From Proteles cristata cristata (lineage: Eukaryota > Chordata > Mammalia > Carnivora > Hyaenidae), in contig JAESUZ010004910.1 of assembly GCA_017311185.1 (NCBI GenBank), positions 124,001 to 188,000 on the forward strand: a DNA stretch of 64,000 bases. The letters are read 5' to 3'. Within the stretch, counting starts at the first letter, position 1. Every line of letters begins with the position of its first letter. The notes below the pieces were generated by a model. The model saw nothing but the letters and a program-made list of their open reading frames with translations. It did not search any database and was not told the origin of the DNA. A program made the position numbers and the translations under genes. Below, piece by piece: positions 1-12,347 of this stretch.

Positions 1-59
1 AGATAAATAAAAATTAAAACACTGAGGTAATATCTCTTGCCTATCAGATCAGCAACTAT

Positions 60-730
60 TAAAATGTATGACAGCTCAGTGATTCAACAAGGCTGTAGGG
101 AAAACATCTTTTGTACACTGCGGATGCAAATGTAAACTGGTACAACTATTCTAGAAGAATTTGGCAATTTCTAACATAATTATATATACATTTAGCTTTG
201 ACCAAGTGATCCTGCATCTAGGAATCTATAGCTCTAACTATATATAGCTCTAACCATATGTCTAAAAACACACATGTACAAGACTAGTCATCATTGCATT
301 GTTTGCATTGAAAAATATTAGAGACATTACAAATCTCTGTAAAAAGTAGAGTGGTTAAGTAAACTGTGGAGCACTATGCATCAGCAATAAAATGGAAGAG
401 AAAGTTAATTATGAACTGATAAGGAATGATTTCTAGGATATAACATTGAATGTAAAAAAAGCAAAATGCAAGAGTATGTATGCTATGCTATCTTATAAGA
501 GAAATGGGATAAGAGATAAAATATACTTATCTGTTCATCTATGCAAAAAAATATAGGAAGGACAAAACAAAAAATAATGAGATAGGTTACCTATAACAGG
601 TACGTGGGAAATGGGTGGAAAGAATGGGAGAATTGAAACAGGAAAGAAGGATGATCAGAGTGACGTTGCTCTGAGTGTACCCTTTCATAAAGTTCTGACT
701 TTTAGAACCATGATAATATTTCATAACTAT
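60..730 (+). mobile_element. Ancient LINE-1 3' end relic
   Basis: The stretch recalls the ORF2 C-terminal coding sequence and 3'UTR of old mammalian L1s. Phrases such as actgcggatgcaaatgtaaac and ggcaatttctaacataat parallel the L1 pattern for the conserved C-terminal domain. It is heavily mutated, with no open frame. The subfamily (L1MA/L1MB-like) is a guess. Confidence 0.6.
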
Positions 731-867
731 TAACTTACTTTAATTTTAAGATAAAACAAAAGTCATCTATACTGTGAAAGCAACTCTAAGTGGAATATAT
801 AAAGAGTAAAAAAATATACCCAACTGCAATATAAATCAACAACATAGTCACATTGAAATGGGGTGGA

Positions 868-1381
868 AAGGGATACAGGAGTGCTGATGCATAGGGGCAC
901 ATGTACCCCAGTGTTCATAGCAGCACGCTCAACAATAGCCAAAACATGGAAAGAGCCTAAGTGTCCATCAACGGACGAATGAATCAAGAAAATGTGGTAT
1001 ATTTATACAATGGAATACTGCATGGCAATGAGAAAGAATGAAATCTGGCGATGAGTAGCAACATGGATGGGAGTAGAGGGTGTTACGCAGAGTGAAATAA
1101 GTCAGGCAGAGAAGGACAGATACCATATGTTTGCACATATAGATGGATTAGGAGGAAGTTAATGGAGGACCATGGGGGAGAAGAAGAGGAAAAATAGTGG
1201 GAGAGAGGGAGGGAGGCAAACCATGAGAGACTCTTGAATGCTGAGAACAAACTGAGGGCTGTTGGGGGGGGAGAAGGGAAGGAGGGTGATGGACATGGAG
1301 GAGGGCACTGGTTGAGATGAACACTGGGTGTTATATATAAACCAACTTGACAATAAACTATTTAAGGAAAGAAAAAAAAAA
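868..1381 (+). mobile_element. 5'-truncated young carnivore LINE-1, 3' end only
   Basis: The copy holds the last part of ORF2, starting around ggatacaggagtgctgatgc, then the 3'UTR and an A-rich tail. It aligns by eye with the copies at 9731, 17431 and 38222. It is flanked by an imperfect target duplication: gaaatggggtgga at 855-867 and gaaattgggtgga at 1382-1394, 12 of 13 identical. The divergence suggests it is older than the 9.7-kb copy. It has no coding capacity. Confidence 0.85.
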
Positions 1382-1394
1382 GAAATTGGGTGGA

Positions 1395-1819
1395 GGAAAA
1401 GGGACCTAAGAAACTGTAAAACAATATTTTCATTGTAATTCTAGGACTAAAGACTATAAAATATAGTGCTATAGTTAACAAATTTGTTTTCCACAGGATT
1501 ATGGGTTAGAAATTCTAAAAGTGTAGGTATTTTAGAACTGAGAAAATACATAAATATACTCTGTATAAGACCTGGCTTTCTCTTATTGGAGAAAGGAATT
1601 GTAAAGTAGGAAAAGGGGAAGGCTAGAATAAACCTTGTGGTGCTGGAGTGGAATTGGAGGAGGTTATTAGTTATAAACTCATGAGCATGCACATGTGCAC
1701 ACACACTCACAGATGAATATCGAGATACAAATACATGTATATGTGTGACTGTGTCCATATTTCGTAGCAATGCTCACTAACAAGTTCTAGAAGTAATGAG
1801 ATTCCAGTACAATTGAGTA
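1395..1819. other. No gene; AT-rich unassigned sequence
   Basis: Unrecognised flank between L1 pieces, with a short CA-rich alternating stretch near 1690-1750. The open frame on the minus strand here has no family resemblance. Confidence 0.5.
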
Positions 1820-2860
1820 CCTAGACCTTGACAAAATTCTATACCCATCATTATTAAAAGACAAAATCCTATAGCAAACTGAGGAAAAAAGAAAATATCC
1901 TTAACTGGACAAATATTATCTTTAAATGCCTATAACATACATTATGCTTAACACTAAAAATATTGGAAGTTTCTTTTTCAAGACAGGATGTCTGGCATCA
2001 AGACTTCTGTTTCACATTGTAATGGAAGTCCTAGATGGTGTTGTAAGTTAAGAAAAGTATTCTAAGGTTTAAAAAGGAAGAATGAAAATTATTATTTATA
2101 AATATATGGTTTTGTAAATTTAAGAAATCTAAAACAATCAATAGACATAAAGGAAGAAACTGACAGTTAATACAGTAACAGTAGAGGACTTTAACACCCC
2201 ATTTACATCAATGAATAAATCATCCAGACAGAAAATCTACAAAACAACAGTGGTTTTGAATGACACATTAGACCAGATGGACCTAACAGATATATACAGA
2301 ACATTCCATTCAAAACCAACAGAATACACATTCTTTTCAAGTGCACATGAAACGTTCTTCAAGATAAATCATGTATTAGGGCACAAAACAAGTATCAGTA
2401 AATTTAAGAAGATTAATATTATATCAAACATCTTTTCTCACCACAATAGTATGAAACTACAAATCAATGGAAAAAAAAACAGCTAAAGGAATCTACAGTT
2501 ACATTCTCAGCACTAAAAAGACAGATGGGTAAGTCTTCGGCATAAAAATCAATTCATACAAATCCATTTTCTTTCCAAATGACAAGATATAAAAAGAGTA
2601 AAATTTAGAGAAAACATTTATAATATTATAAAATATCAAATATCTAAGCAAAAAATCTATTAAAGTATGCTCAAACTTCTGCACATATATTTATAAAATT
2701 TTATGAGACAATTTTTATAAGATCAAATACCTAAAAATAAATCTGCCAAAGCATATGCCAGACTTGTGCAGAGATCATCATAAAATTTTATGAAAAAAAT
2801 ACCTAAATAAATAATGGATAAATACATTTTGTTCTCCATATTAATCTATAAATCCAACCC
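1820..2860 (+). mobile_element. Ancient LINE-1 ORF2 fragments in scrambled order
   Basis: Positions 1820-2110 resemble the reverse-transcriptase region (a run ending atggaagtcctagatgg echoes the L1 phrase just before the RT active site). Positions 2130-2486 encode part of the endonuclease domain, with TLDQMDLTDIYRTFHSK and later INHVLGHKTS readable on the plus strand. Endonuclease should precede RT in ORF2, so at least two copies or a rearrangement are present. Weaker L1-like sequence continues to about 2860. Confidence 0.65.
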
Positions 2861-2989
2861 AATCCTCATGAAACTCCCAAAAGGATTTTTGCTAGGGCAT
2901 GTAAATCTCTTTCTAAATATAAACGCAACAGAAACAGGTGAAGAACTAAGCCCTTCCTGAAGAAGAAGCTAGGAAGGCTCACTCTAATG

Positions 2990-3345
2990 GATGTCGTCTT
3001 AGTCCATTTGGGGTGCTGGAATGGAACACCACAGACAGGAAAGCTTATAACAGACAAATCTATTTCTTACAATTCTGGAGACTCATGTCAGAGATGAATG
3101 TGCCAACATGGTTGGGTGGGGACCCTCTTCTGGATTGTGGACTACTTGTGTCCTCATAGAAGGAAAGGGGGCTGGGGACCTATGTGGGATTTTTCATAAG
3201 AATACTAATCTATTCATGAAAGCTCCACTCTCATGACCTAATTACCTCCCAAAGGCTCCACCAAGTAATACCATCACCTTTGGGGAGTAGAATAGAAATG
3301 GGAGTCAGAGGACACAAATGTTCAGACCATACCAAACGTCCAAAT
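2990..3345 (-). mobile_element. MaLR-type solo LTR fragment (MLT1/MST-like)
   Basis: The block gtcttagtccatttggggtg ... ttctggagactc ... catgacctaattacctcccaaaggctccacc ... cacaaatgttcagaccata matches, in reverse orientation, the LTR of an ancient mammalian LTR retrotransposon of the ERVL-MaLR group as I remember it. No internal region or coding sequence accompanies it. The exact subfamily is uncertain. Confidence 0.6.
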
Positions 3346-4681
3346 TCTTATAAATCTATAGTTGGTAATGCTGCATTTCTTATCCTATGTAATGACTACA
3401 TGAGTGCTTACAACATACATTAACCTATTCATTTAGGTTTATTCACTTTATTTTGGGATAATTTCTACTGAGTTACACTTCACATTAAAAGGGACATTTG
3501 AATAAGGAAATTTAAAAAAAAGATTCCCATTTTCCATCATTCTGTCATTCCAATCAAGGTTTATTCATGGGTATTAAGTACTTGGATTGCAAATGGCTCA
3601 AAGCCATGTAATATGTGATTTGCTCAGTGGTATTTTGGCTAAATGCTCCTTGACCCGAGTGGAATTGGCTATTGAAATCTTAAGTATAGTGACATTATCT
3701 TGTAAGAATAGACTAAGTAAAAATAAGGACTTTTACTAAAATCTCGCTTTTCTGTACAGATTATAAAATTTTTAAAAAGAGGCAAGGGATTTAAAAAACC
3801 AAGTGGTAGAGATGAAATAAAAGTCAAGTGATTATAGAAGGTAAAACCAAGAAAGATAAAGGAGAAGAGACGTGGAGAGTTTAGTCTTGGGTAGAGAAGA
3901 TGAAAGAAGTAGAAACACAAAGATAGCTTGAGGGGAGTTAAATGTGCCCCTGGGATTTAGTTGGGGTATGAATCATCTATGCTTCATTCATCCAAATATG
4001 ACTGACAAAGCCAATCGGATAGTCCTTTAACATAAATCAATACTGGTATAAATGGATTGAATCTAAGTAATAGCCATTTTCCCTAAATAGAGGTTTATTA
4101 TTTTCAAGAAAATACTTTCTGAAAAGCAGGAATTAATATTACATTTTCCTCCTGGATAAGATTAGGAATTCAGGTTTGGAGTTTCAGAGGATAGTTCGAA
4201 AACGAGAAAGAGCTAGTATTTTTTCTATAATGTAGTTCCCCAGAGATGAAGAGTGCTCTTAAAGTTACTTTGAAATTTTGAAATGGTTCATGATGATGAC
4301 CTTTTGTAAATCAAAAAGTAACAACCCACAGGATTTGATTTCACCACAAAGGACACTTGACATTTTCTGAAACTTTTCTAAGCCCACCTTAATATTTTAC
4401 TGTACATCATCAATATACAAGAGAAAAATAAAGCTGAGTTTCAAACCACAAATGCCATGGAGAAAAATAGCAGTTGTCAAACGTAATTTTGTCTCCATGA
4501 ATGAAATCAGGAACTTTCATTGTTATCAAGATCCTACATACACATGTCAACAGCATATCACCTGCTCCAGAAATGGAATATTCATAAACACTATGCATAT
4601 GGATTATTATGCTAGCAAATGTGTTAGAAGAATATTGGCAATGGGAGGCATTTTAATGAGACCCTCATTCAGGTCTTTTAT
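3346..4681. other. No gene; unassigned single-copy-like DNA
   Basis: About 1.3 kb of AT-rich sequence in which I recognise neither exons nor named repeats. Short open frames on both strands near 4410-4710 overlap each other and have no family resemblance. Confidence 0.5.
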
Positions 4682-4881
4682 TTTTTTAAGTTTATTCATT
4701 TATTTTTGAGAGGGATAGAGAAGTTGCATACAGGAGTAGGCCAGAGAGGGAGAATCTTGAGCAGGCTCCATGCTGTAAGTACAGAGCCCAATGTGGTGCT
4801 TGAATTCATGAACCGTGAGATCATGACCTGAGCTGAAATCAAGAGTCAGACACTTAATGGCCTGATCCACCCAGGTGCCCC
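4682..4881 (-). mobile_element. Carnivore tRNA-Lys SINE (CAN-SINE), diverged
   Basis: Reverse complement of the felid SINE: a T-rich start, a GA-rich middle, then catgaaccgtgagatcatgacctgagc and a terminal ccacccaggtgcccc that is the reversed head. Several substitutions mark it as an older copy. The target duplication is not clear. Confidence 0.85.
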
Positions 4882-4939
4882 TGGGCCTTTCTAATTTTCA
4901 TTGAGAAAATGGTAGTGGGGACTGAAAGTCAAAATAATG

Positions 4940-5110
4940 ATAATGAAGCATATTTATTGATTGTTTACTGTGTGCCACCAATTGAAGTGTCTAAACTTTA
5001 ATTTAATCCTCATAAAAACACAGAGAAGTATATACAACTAATAACCCAATTTATATTCTACAAATAAGAAAACTTAATCTTTAGAGGGAGGTACTATTTA
5101 GGTAAATAAC
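4940..5110 (-). repeat. MIR relic
   Basis: Sequence such as tttattgattgtttactgtgtgccac, then taatcctcataaaaac and acaaataagaaaactta, follows the reversed MIR core. Ancient and degraded. Confidence 0.55.
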
Positions 5111-5138
5111 ACTCTATAACGTTAAGTTGAAGTTCACT

Positions 5139-5293
5139 GGGGCGCCTGGGTAACTCAGTTAAGCTTCTGACTCCAGCTCAGGTCATGATCTCATAGTAGG
5201 TGAGTTCAAGTCTTATGTCAGGCTCTATGCTGACTGCTCAGAGCCTGGAGCGTGCTTCAGATTCTATGTCTTCCTTTCTCTCTGCCCTTCTCC

Positions 5294-5329
<36 letters not shown>

Positions 5330-5359
5330 AATAAGTAAACATTAATTTTTTTAAAAATA
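5139..5359 (+). mobile_element. Carnivore tRNA-Lys SINE, with (CT)n tract
   Basis: Begins ggggcgcctgggtaactcag, carries the body caggtcatgatctcatag, a (CT)n run at about 5298-5326 and an A-rich tail. Flanked by an imperfect 13-bp duplication (5126-5138 and 5360-5372, 11 of 13 identical). Confidence 0.9.
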
Positions 5360-5372
5360 GTTGTAGTTCATT

Positions 5373-5920
5373 GACTTGTAAAAGATCCTCATCATATTCA
5401 ATAACCACCTACTTCATATCAGGCACTGGGAAAAAGCAGTGATAATGAAATGGAAGACAAACCAGAAGGGATTCCTCAACCAGAGCTTACATATAAGGGA
5501 TCAAAAGCAGTCAGTTAAGGAAACAAAAATGTAAAACCTTTTAAGTGCACTCTGTATAAGTACCCGGAGACTATGGCGCAAATAGATGTCATATCCAACC
5601 TGATAGGAAAGAGTCAGTGCTGGGGAACAAGGTTCCGTATAGTTCATTAGAGAACTGAAATACAAATCCCTTGATTGTTAGGCCAGACCTCTTTTCAATA
5701 CCTCATACTGTACTGCCTCAATGTACCTCCATTAGGAAAAAGCCTAATCAGCCATTATTAGGGTGGTCTACCTGTGCTATCCTGTTTAGTTAACAAGCAG
5801 TTACAGCCAATGTTGGACATGTCCCTGCAAACAGAGTGCTTATCTACCTCAATGTGGTTACCAGCTTAATCACTTGGTGTACATCAGTACTTAACCCAAA
5901 ACTTGACTTGGCGAATAAAC
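5373..5920. other. No gene; unassigned flank
   Basis: Nothing recognisable beyond a weak ancient-repeat-like phrase near 5390-5440. Confidence 0.5.
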
Positions 5921-5924
5921 CAAG

Positions 5925-6140
5925 AGACTCTTGACTACAGAGAACAAACTAAGGGTTGCTGCAGGGGTGTTCGGTGGAGAGATGTGCTAAGTGAGTGATG
6001 GGCATTAAGGATCACGCTAGCTGGGATAAGCTCTGGGTGTTATACATAAGTGATGAATCACTAATTCTACTCCAGAAATCATTATTACATTCTATGTTAA
6101 CTCACTTGGATTTAAATAAAATTGAAAAATTTTTTAAAAG
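5925..6140 (+). mobile_element. Carnivore LINE-1 3'UTR fragment, older subfamily
   Basis: Starts with agagactcttgactacagag and ends with gggtgttatacataagtgatgaatcac ... aaataaaattgaaaaatttt, the 3'-terminal pattern of an older carnivore L1 subfamily distinct from the young copies in this window, which end in tgacaataaactattt. Non-coding. Confidence 0.75.
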
Positions 6141-6329
6141 CACACATATATTATGCCCATGATAATTATTAAAACATGACCCACATTAAGTGATATCCAC
6201 TGACAGGGTAAAATCAGCCCTAAATTAGAATAAAATGTACATTCTTAATTTAATTAATTTGGCCTATGATCCCAAAATAATATGAATCTGATGGTAAAAC
6301 CAGATGAAAGACCTGACCCTGTTTCACCT

Positions 6330-7060
6330 GTGCTAGGCTGTTTTGGAGGACTACTCACAATCATTATAATTGACCACTTAGTAAGAAGGCTATAACCAAA
6401 AAGGTGGATAATAACAAGCAAAATGGAGAGGATACAAAGAAATTGAAACCCTCATTTATTCCTGGAGGAAACAGAAAATCAGGCATTTGCTTTGGAAAAC
6501 AATTCTGGGTAGTTTCTCAAAAAGTGAAACATACAGTGACCACATGATCCAACAATTCCACTCCTACATACCCAGGATAATTGAAAATGTATATCCATAC
6601 AAAAACTTGCACGCAAGCGTTCATGGTAGCATTGTTCATAACTGCCCAAAATGGCAACAATCCAAATGTCTATCAATCGATGAACAGATAAACAAAATGT
6701 GAGATACCCATACAGTGGAATATTATTTAGGCATAAGGAGTGACATAATGTTATATCCTGCAACACAGACAGATCTTAAACCATGATACTAAGTGAAAGA
6801 AGCTACACCCAAAAAGCCACATAGTCTATGATTCCATTTGTATGAAACGCCCGCCACAGGCAAAAGCCAGAAAGACAGCTAATTAGGACTTGAAGAGGCT
6901 GGGGGAGGGGAAACTGCTAACAGACATGGAATCTTATAAAATGAGGTAGTAGTGATAGGTGCACAACTGGTAATACAGGAAAAGAGCTCCGCTAAATTGT
7001 ACACCTAAAAAGGGTAAATTTTATGGTGTGTAACTAATATCTCAATAAAACTGGTATTTA
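6330..7060 (+). mobile_element. Ancient LINE-1 3' end (ORF2 C-terminus and 3'UTR)
   Basis: The old L1 pattern is readable in order: caaaaaggtggataataacaag, then ggaaaacaattctgggtag, then gttcataactgcccaaaatgg, then cagtggaatattatttagg, and the 3'UTR gtacacctaaaaagggtaaat ending in caataaaactgg. Frames are broken. Probably an L1MA/L1MB-type copy. Confidence 0.75.
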
Positions 7061-9134
7061 CCACATTATATCTAAGCACTTAATTTATGCACAAGTTGTG
7101 AATATTTTTAATATTTTCCTATATTTCTATCCACCAAAACAAAGTATAAAACTGAAGAAAATGGGAAATAATTCGAGCCTAAAGTACTCTTATCATAAAT
7201 ATGAACCTACTTCTTGCAAGCATGACTTTTTCCATTCCATTGCTCCTGTTCTCCACCTCATTCCCATTCGTATATATAAACAGAGCTACTGAATGCCACT
7301 TTTTATTCTGACCCGGTTCTTTGGACTTTGGAATCTCCTCTATCCGTATTCTTCTTGCAATTCTTCTCTGTCTCTATGCTTTCCATGTCCTCAAACAACT
7401 CTTTCTATTCTTTGTGATTCTCAGAACATACTTTTTCCGGGCTGGATCATGAGAACACCTGTCAGAGTGCAGCTAATATGCACAGTATTGAAACTCCACA
7501 CACTTGAGGCATATTCTGCCAATGGATGAGAGCCTCTTCTACTTCAGTGACAGTGGGGCTACTTGTGAGCACTTATCACTGTCTGGCTGCTGACCTGCAT
7601 ATTTTCCACTGTTTTTGGTTGGATGGGTGTGGAGTTGTTAACCAAACAAGAAGAAACTGGTTGCTAAGCCTGGAAAGATCCAAGCTGTTCACCAACTGCT
7701 TCCTGTTTGCCCTGCATAATGTGGGCAGAAAGGAGGGCAAGGTCTCATTCTGCTTACGTCTACTTGTACAGAAGACGGGGAGGGCTTTTTGGGCCTTGCT
7801 TACCCAGACACACTCACTTAGAATTGCTTTAAGGATCCATCTGTGGTGAAATCTGAAAATGTGCTATGCACAATTACACAAGCAAACACAATGTCCCAAG
7901 ACAAATATGCCCCATTAGAAAGCAGGCCAGAATTGAAGTAAAAACAGGTGTTTCCTATATTGGATCTGATTGCCTACATGTGTGGCTACTATGAAATTAT
8001 TTCTTAATTACTTTGAAGGGTTAGCTCCAGCTGAGAGGCAGTGAGAAAACTCCACAGGAGTCCTGAGGGCTTGTTCATCCTATGCTGAATCAAAGCTCAA
8101 GCAGCTGAATCCTGTAATTGCTTAATTTTTTTTAAGAGCCATCATGGTCCATTTTTTTCCTAAGCCAGAAAATTATATATTTCAGTTACTATATTAAGTT
8201 TCCTCTTGGTATTATTTCTAGATGATCACAGGTTTTTAAACTCAGGTACCCATACTAATTAGGGACCTTACTTGTCTTTGTGCCACATGGATTAGAGGCT
8301 CTTAAACTTGTGATCTATATTATATATGACTGTAAGAGAAATGAATAAACAAAAAGAAATTATAAAGAGGCATTCTGTCATATTTGTATTGCCAACACTG
8401 GACCACCCTAATTAGCTCTGGGAAGCAACCATTTATTTCTGAAAGAAAAGACTAATGATTTTGTTTCTCATCCTCAGTATTTTCTGTGGATAGGCAGAAG
8501 AGACAATGTGGGAGCCAGGAGAACCCTCTATCCACGGGACTAATTCTATATGGTACAGAAGCACTAACTATATTAGTATCACATTAGGTGCTAAAAATGG
8601 TAAAAAACGAATTACAAATTGTAGTCTGTACCTTCAAGGTTATTAAAACTAATTTGGTACTTGGGATGCATAAATAAATGTGATGAATAATAAAAGCCAA
8701 AAAAACTGGGATGTATTCCCATATAACAGGTATTCTTAGTAGGGTGAAATACAAGAGTGTGAGCTGGGTAAAGAAAAAATAGGAAAATGGGATAACCTAG
8801 GAACTTGCTGGTTTATTAAAATAAAACAAAAAAGGATCAATCTGAAAATTTTCATGACAGGGAAAACTGGACCCTATATTCAAACTAGTTAAGTTTAACT
8901 ATAAAGCTCCATGCTTTTAAATGTACAACATTCCCTTTTTTCTGAGTATATGTCCATTCTTATTTCTTTGTATTATAATATACTTTCATTTATTAAATTC
9001 TGGTGATGACAACATTTGTTTAAGGGTCTTTACTGGCAGTAAACTGAAAGTTGGCAGCTTTGTATTTGCACACTCTCCTCTCCACCTCTTTAATTTTACT
9101 GGGTCCATGAAATCCCAAAGTCTGGTAATAACTT
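7061..9134. other. No supported gene; about 2 kb of unassigned DNA
   Basis: Open frames at 7293-7529 and 7526-7849 occur, but there are no splice signals, coding bias or family resemblance that I can use. The rest is AT-rich with no repeat I can name. Confidence 0.5.
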
Positions 9135-9472
9135 CTCTAGATATAAATTTCTGTAAAGGGCCAACAGTAAATATGTTAGGCTTTGTAGACCATATGGTAT
9201 ATTTTGCAACTGCTCAACTCTGTTACTCTGATACAAAAGCAGCCTTAGACAGCACATTGAAAAATGAGTGTGGCTGCATTCCAATAAAATTTTATTTATG
9301 GACACTAAATTTTTAATTTCATAAAATTTTTGTGTGTCACAAAATATTATTATTCTTTAAATGTTTCAACTATTTAAAAATGTAATGACCATTCTTAGCT
9401 CTTTGGCTGTATAAAAATAGGTGACTGAGAAGATTTGGCCATTGGACCATAGTTTACTGACAACAGACTGCA
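9135..9472 (+). mobile_element. hAT-Charlie-type non-autonomous DNA transposon relic (MER1 group)
   Basis: The phrases tctgtaaagggccaacagtaa, ttaggctttgtagaccatatgg, gcaactgctcaactctg and ccaataaaattttatttatg match the well-known mammalian element whose ends read as a call to a missing reference (ctgtaaagggccagatag ... ccgtagtttgccgac). The right end is ccatagtttactgacaa. It carries no transposase. The exact family name is uncertain. Confidence 0.75.
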
Positions 9473-9714
9473 CAAGTCATAAATTCCATGAAAATAAAGA
9501 ACAAGACTTATACTAACAATTTCCTTTCATGTAAATATATATATAAATTTTAAATCAAAATTTTCAGAGCAAAATCAGTAATGTAAAAAGGATAAAATGT
9601 ATTAAGTTTTAAAGTACAGCAGTAAGCTGCACAAATAACTTATAACCCAGCGAAGAGAAAAATTATAGCTGCCTGTCTAGGCACTCAACTTTCTGATGAC
9701 TGAGTTAGATATAT

Positions 9715-9730
9715 TAAAGAGATACCTTGC
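9715..9730 (+). repeat. Target-site duplication, left copy, of the 9.7-kb L1
   Basis: taaagagataccttgc, identical to 10618-10633. Its perfection indicates a relatively recent insertion. Confidence 0.92.
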
Positions 9731-10617
9731 GAACTCACCAAACTACATGCCTGAAAAACAAACAACCCAGTGAAGAAATCGGCAGAAGATATGAACAGAC
9801 ACTTCTCCAAAGAGGACATCCAGATGGCCAACAGACACATGAAACGATGCTCAGCATCCCTCCTCATCAGGGAAATACAAATCAAAACCACACTGAGATA
9901 CCACCTCACTCCAGTCAGAGTGGCTAAAATGAGCCAATCAGAGAACTCTAGATGCTGGCGAGGATGTGGAGAAACGGGCACCCTCCTACACTGTGGGTGA
10001 GAATGTAAACTGGTACAGCCCCTCTGGAAAACAGTGTGGAGGTTCCTCAGGAAACTAACAATAGAACTCCCCTATGACCCAGCAATAGCACTGCTAGGAA
10101 TTTACCCAAGGGATACAGAAATGCTGAGGCATAGGAGCACAGGTACCCCAATGTTCATAGCAGCACTCTCCACAATAGCTAAAACATGGAAAGAGCCTAA
10201 GTGTCCATCAACAGATGAATGGATCAAGAAGATGTGGTTTATCTATACCATGGAACACTACATGGCAATGAGAAACAATGAAATCTGGCCATGTGTAGCA
10301 ACATGGATGGACCTTGAGGGTGTTATGCTGAGCGAAATAAGTCAGGCAGAGAAGGACAAATATCATATGTGTGCACGTATAGGAGGATTAGGAGGAACTT
10401 AACAGAGGACCAAGGGGAGAAGAAGGGCGGACATGGTGGGGGAAAGGGAGAGAGGCAAACCATGAGAGACTCTTGAATGCTGACAAAAAGTGAGGACTGA
10501 TGGATGTGGGGGGGAGGGTGGATGGGCATGGAGGAGGACACTTGTGGGGATGAGCACTGGGTGTTATGTGGAAACTAATTTGACAATAAACTATTTGTAA
10601 AAAAAAATAATAATAAA
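9731..10617 (+). mobile_element. 5'-truncated young felid LINE-1 with perfect target duplication
   Basis: The element carries the last 220 or so codons of ORF2, the 3'UTR and an A-rich tail. The ORF2 remnant is in one frame to its natural end (...GLGGT at 10402) but has an in-frame TGA at 9998-10000, where other copies have TGG (Trp) in cactgtgggtgggaatg. Identical 16-bp duplications flank it. It is dead by truncation. Confidence 0.93.
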
Positions 10618-10633
10618 TAAAGAGATACCTTGC
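10618..10633 (+). repeat. Target-site duplication, right copy, of the 9.7-kb L1
   Basis: taaagagataccttgc, identical to 9715-9730, directly after the A-rich tail. Confidence 0.92.
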
Positions 10634-10906
10634 AACTGAAATAAGACAGAACAATGGTCTTTATTGTCTTGGAAAAGTTGACTTTTAAACCACTTAGATT
10701 TCCAAGTGATGGGAGTGAGTTTGGGAGAGTTATTACAGATCACTACATACTTTTAAGAGATTTTTCCTGTAGGAAAACTACAAAATAAATGACAGTTTTT
10801 GTGAGAATAGTAGCCCAAATAAGTATGTTTAGCTCACTAGAAACTGGCCCCCAGAAAGTTTTAAAATTTCCAATTTAGTTGCCAGCATTAATTTCAGTAG
10901 AATTCA

Positions 10907-11088
10907 GGAGAGCCTGGGTGGCTCAGTCAGTTAAGCGTCCAACTCTTGATTTTGACTGAAGTCATGATCTCACGGTCATGACATCAAGCCTAGAATTGGG
11001 CTCCAAGCTGGCAGCATAGAGCCTGCTTGGGATTCTCTCCTTCTCTCTCTGCTCCCCTCTCTTTCAAAATAAACTTAAAAAAAAAAAT
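10907..11088 (+). mobile_element. Carnivore tRNA-Lys SINE
   Basis: Head gagagcctgggtggctcagt, body gtcatgatctcacgg, pyrimidine-rich 3' part and A tail. Flanked by perfect 11-bp duplications agtagaattca at 10896-10906 and 11089-11099. Confidence 0.92.
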
Positions 11089-11674
11089 AGTAGAATTCAC
11101 ATGAAATGTTACATTTCAAGCTTCTCTTGAAAATAATCAAGCTATGACTTTATTGGCCTCTTATACCTTCCTGGCAAATATTGGGCTTGCCAAGTCCCAT
11201 CCATCATCTTCAGTGAGATGAGGTCATCTTTTTCAAGTCATCAGCTTTCTCACTACTCCGTGGTATCTTCCAAACACTGAGAATGAGAGGAAGTTCCCTT
11301 CTTTCATCTTATTCCTGCCTTCTTCACTCATTTACACTCTCTATTTTGGACCCAGAGGGAATTTTTATTGTCAACTGGATCTTCAGAGTGAGCTCTTTCT
11401 CTATATTAAGTGTTTTCCCCACAAAGCTTCCCTTTCCTCAGCCTTCAGGAGTCCAATGTCCCATCATTTCTTCCTCTTATTAATATTTGTTTACAGACTA
11501 CTATGCGAAATGTTGGACTTATGATGGTCTTTAGAGAATTTGCCATCACAGACTTTTAAATATAAGGGAAGAGAGAGAAAAAAAGAACAACTCAACAAAT
11601 ACATAATTATAACTATGGTAAAAGCTATGAATAAAATGAATTTTCAACAAAAGAGGATATATGAAGGTAAGATA

Positions 11675-11889
11675 TTTATGTATTTACTGAATTTATTTAT
11701 GAGAGAGTGAGTGTGCATGTGCACACCCACACTTACACGCAAGTGGGGGAGGGGCAGAGAGAGAGAATCTCAAGCATGCTCCACTCAAAACACAGCCTGA
11801 TGCAGGGCTCAGTCTCATGACAATGAGATCATGACCTGAGCCAAAATCAAGAGTTGGACACTTAACTGAGTGAGTCACCCCAGCACCCC
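11675..11889 (-). mobile_element. Carnivore tRNA-Lys SINE, diverged
   Basis: Reversed element: tttatttatgagagagtgag, later tgagatcatgacctgagcc and an ending cagcacccc. An expanded alternating purine-pyrimidine stretch (gtgtgcatgtgcacaccc) sits in its tail part. The duplication is not clear. Confidence 0.85.
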
Positions 11890-12347
11890 AAGAAAATCTA
11901 ATTTAAATAAGATACTCAAAAGAGGCTCCCCTGAAGAGGTGACAACCTAGTAATGTGAAAAGCCAGGGAGCAGATGGCTGTGAGCTAAGGGCACATCAAG
12001 ACAGATGTCCTGAGGTACACAGGAGTTTGACATTTGGGGGGCACTAATTAAAGGAGGCCAAGAGGGCTGGGAAATTTTGAACCAGAGGAAAGAGCATGAG
12101 AAGATTAGAAGAGAGGCAGCCAGTCGAATCTTGCAGGATGTTGTGGGTTATGGGAAGAGTTTTTGTTTTATTTTTAGTGCCATGTGAAGGGCCACTTGAC
12201 ATGTAATAGGTCCATAATAATAAGCAAACCTTGCTTATTATGAAAGGATTTGGAATGTTTTGGGTTAAGCTAAACTCACTGATGAGAGTTAACACATTAC
12301 CTCTCCTGGTGGACATGGATTTTTATTTTAATAAGAATCAAAACTTT

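Noticed and set aside
2990..3345. Possible endogenous retrovirus with genes
   Set aside because: Only an LTR-type piece is present. I see no gag, pol or env-like frame next to it.
7293..7849. Two adjacent plus-strand open frames that might be a novel gene
   Set aside because: They are in different frames, have no splice or promoter signals and no family resemblance. Chance open frames are expected at this length.
10034..10402. 122-residue open frame, repeated at 17637-17918 and 38724-39005
   Set aside because: It is the C-terminus of L1 ORF2, not a host gene.
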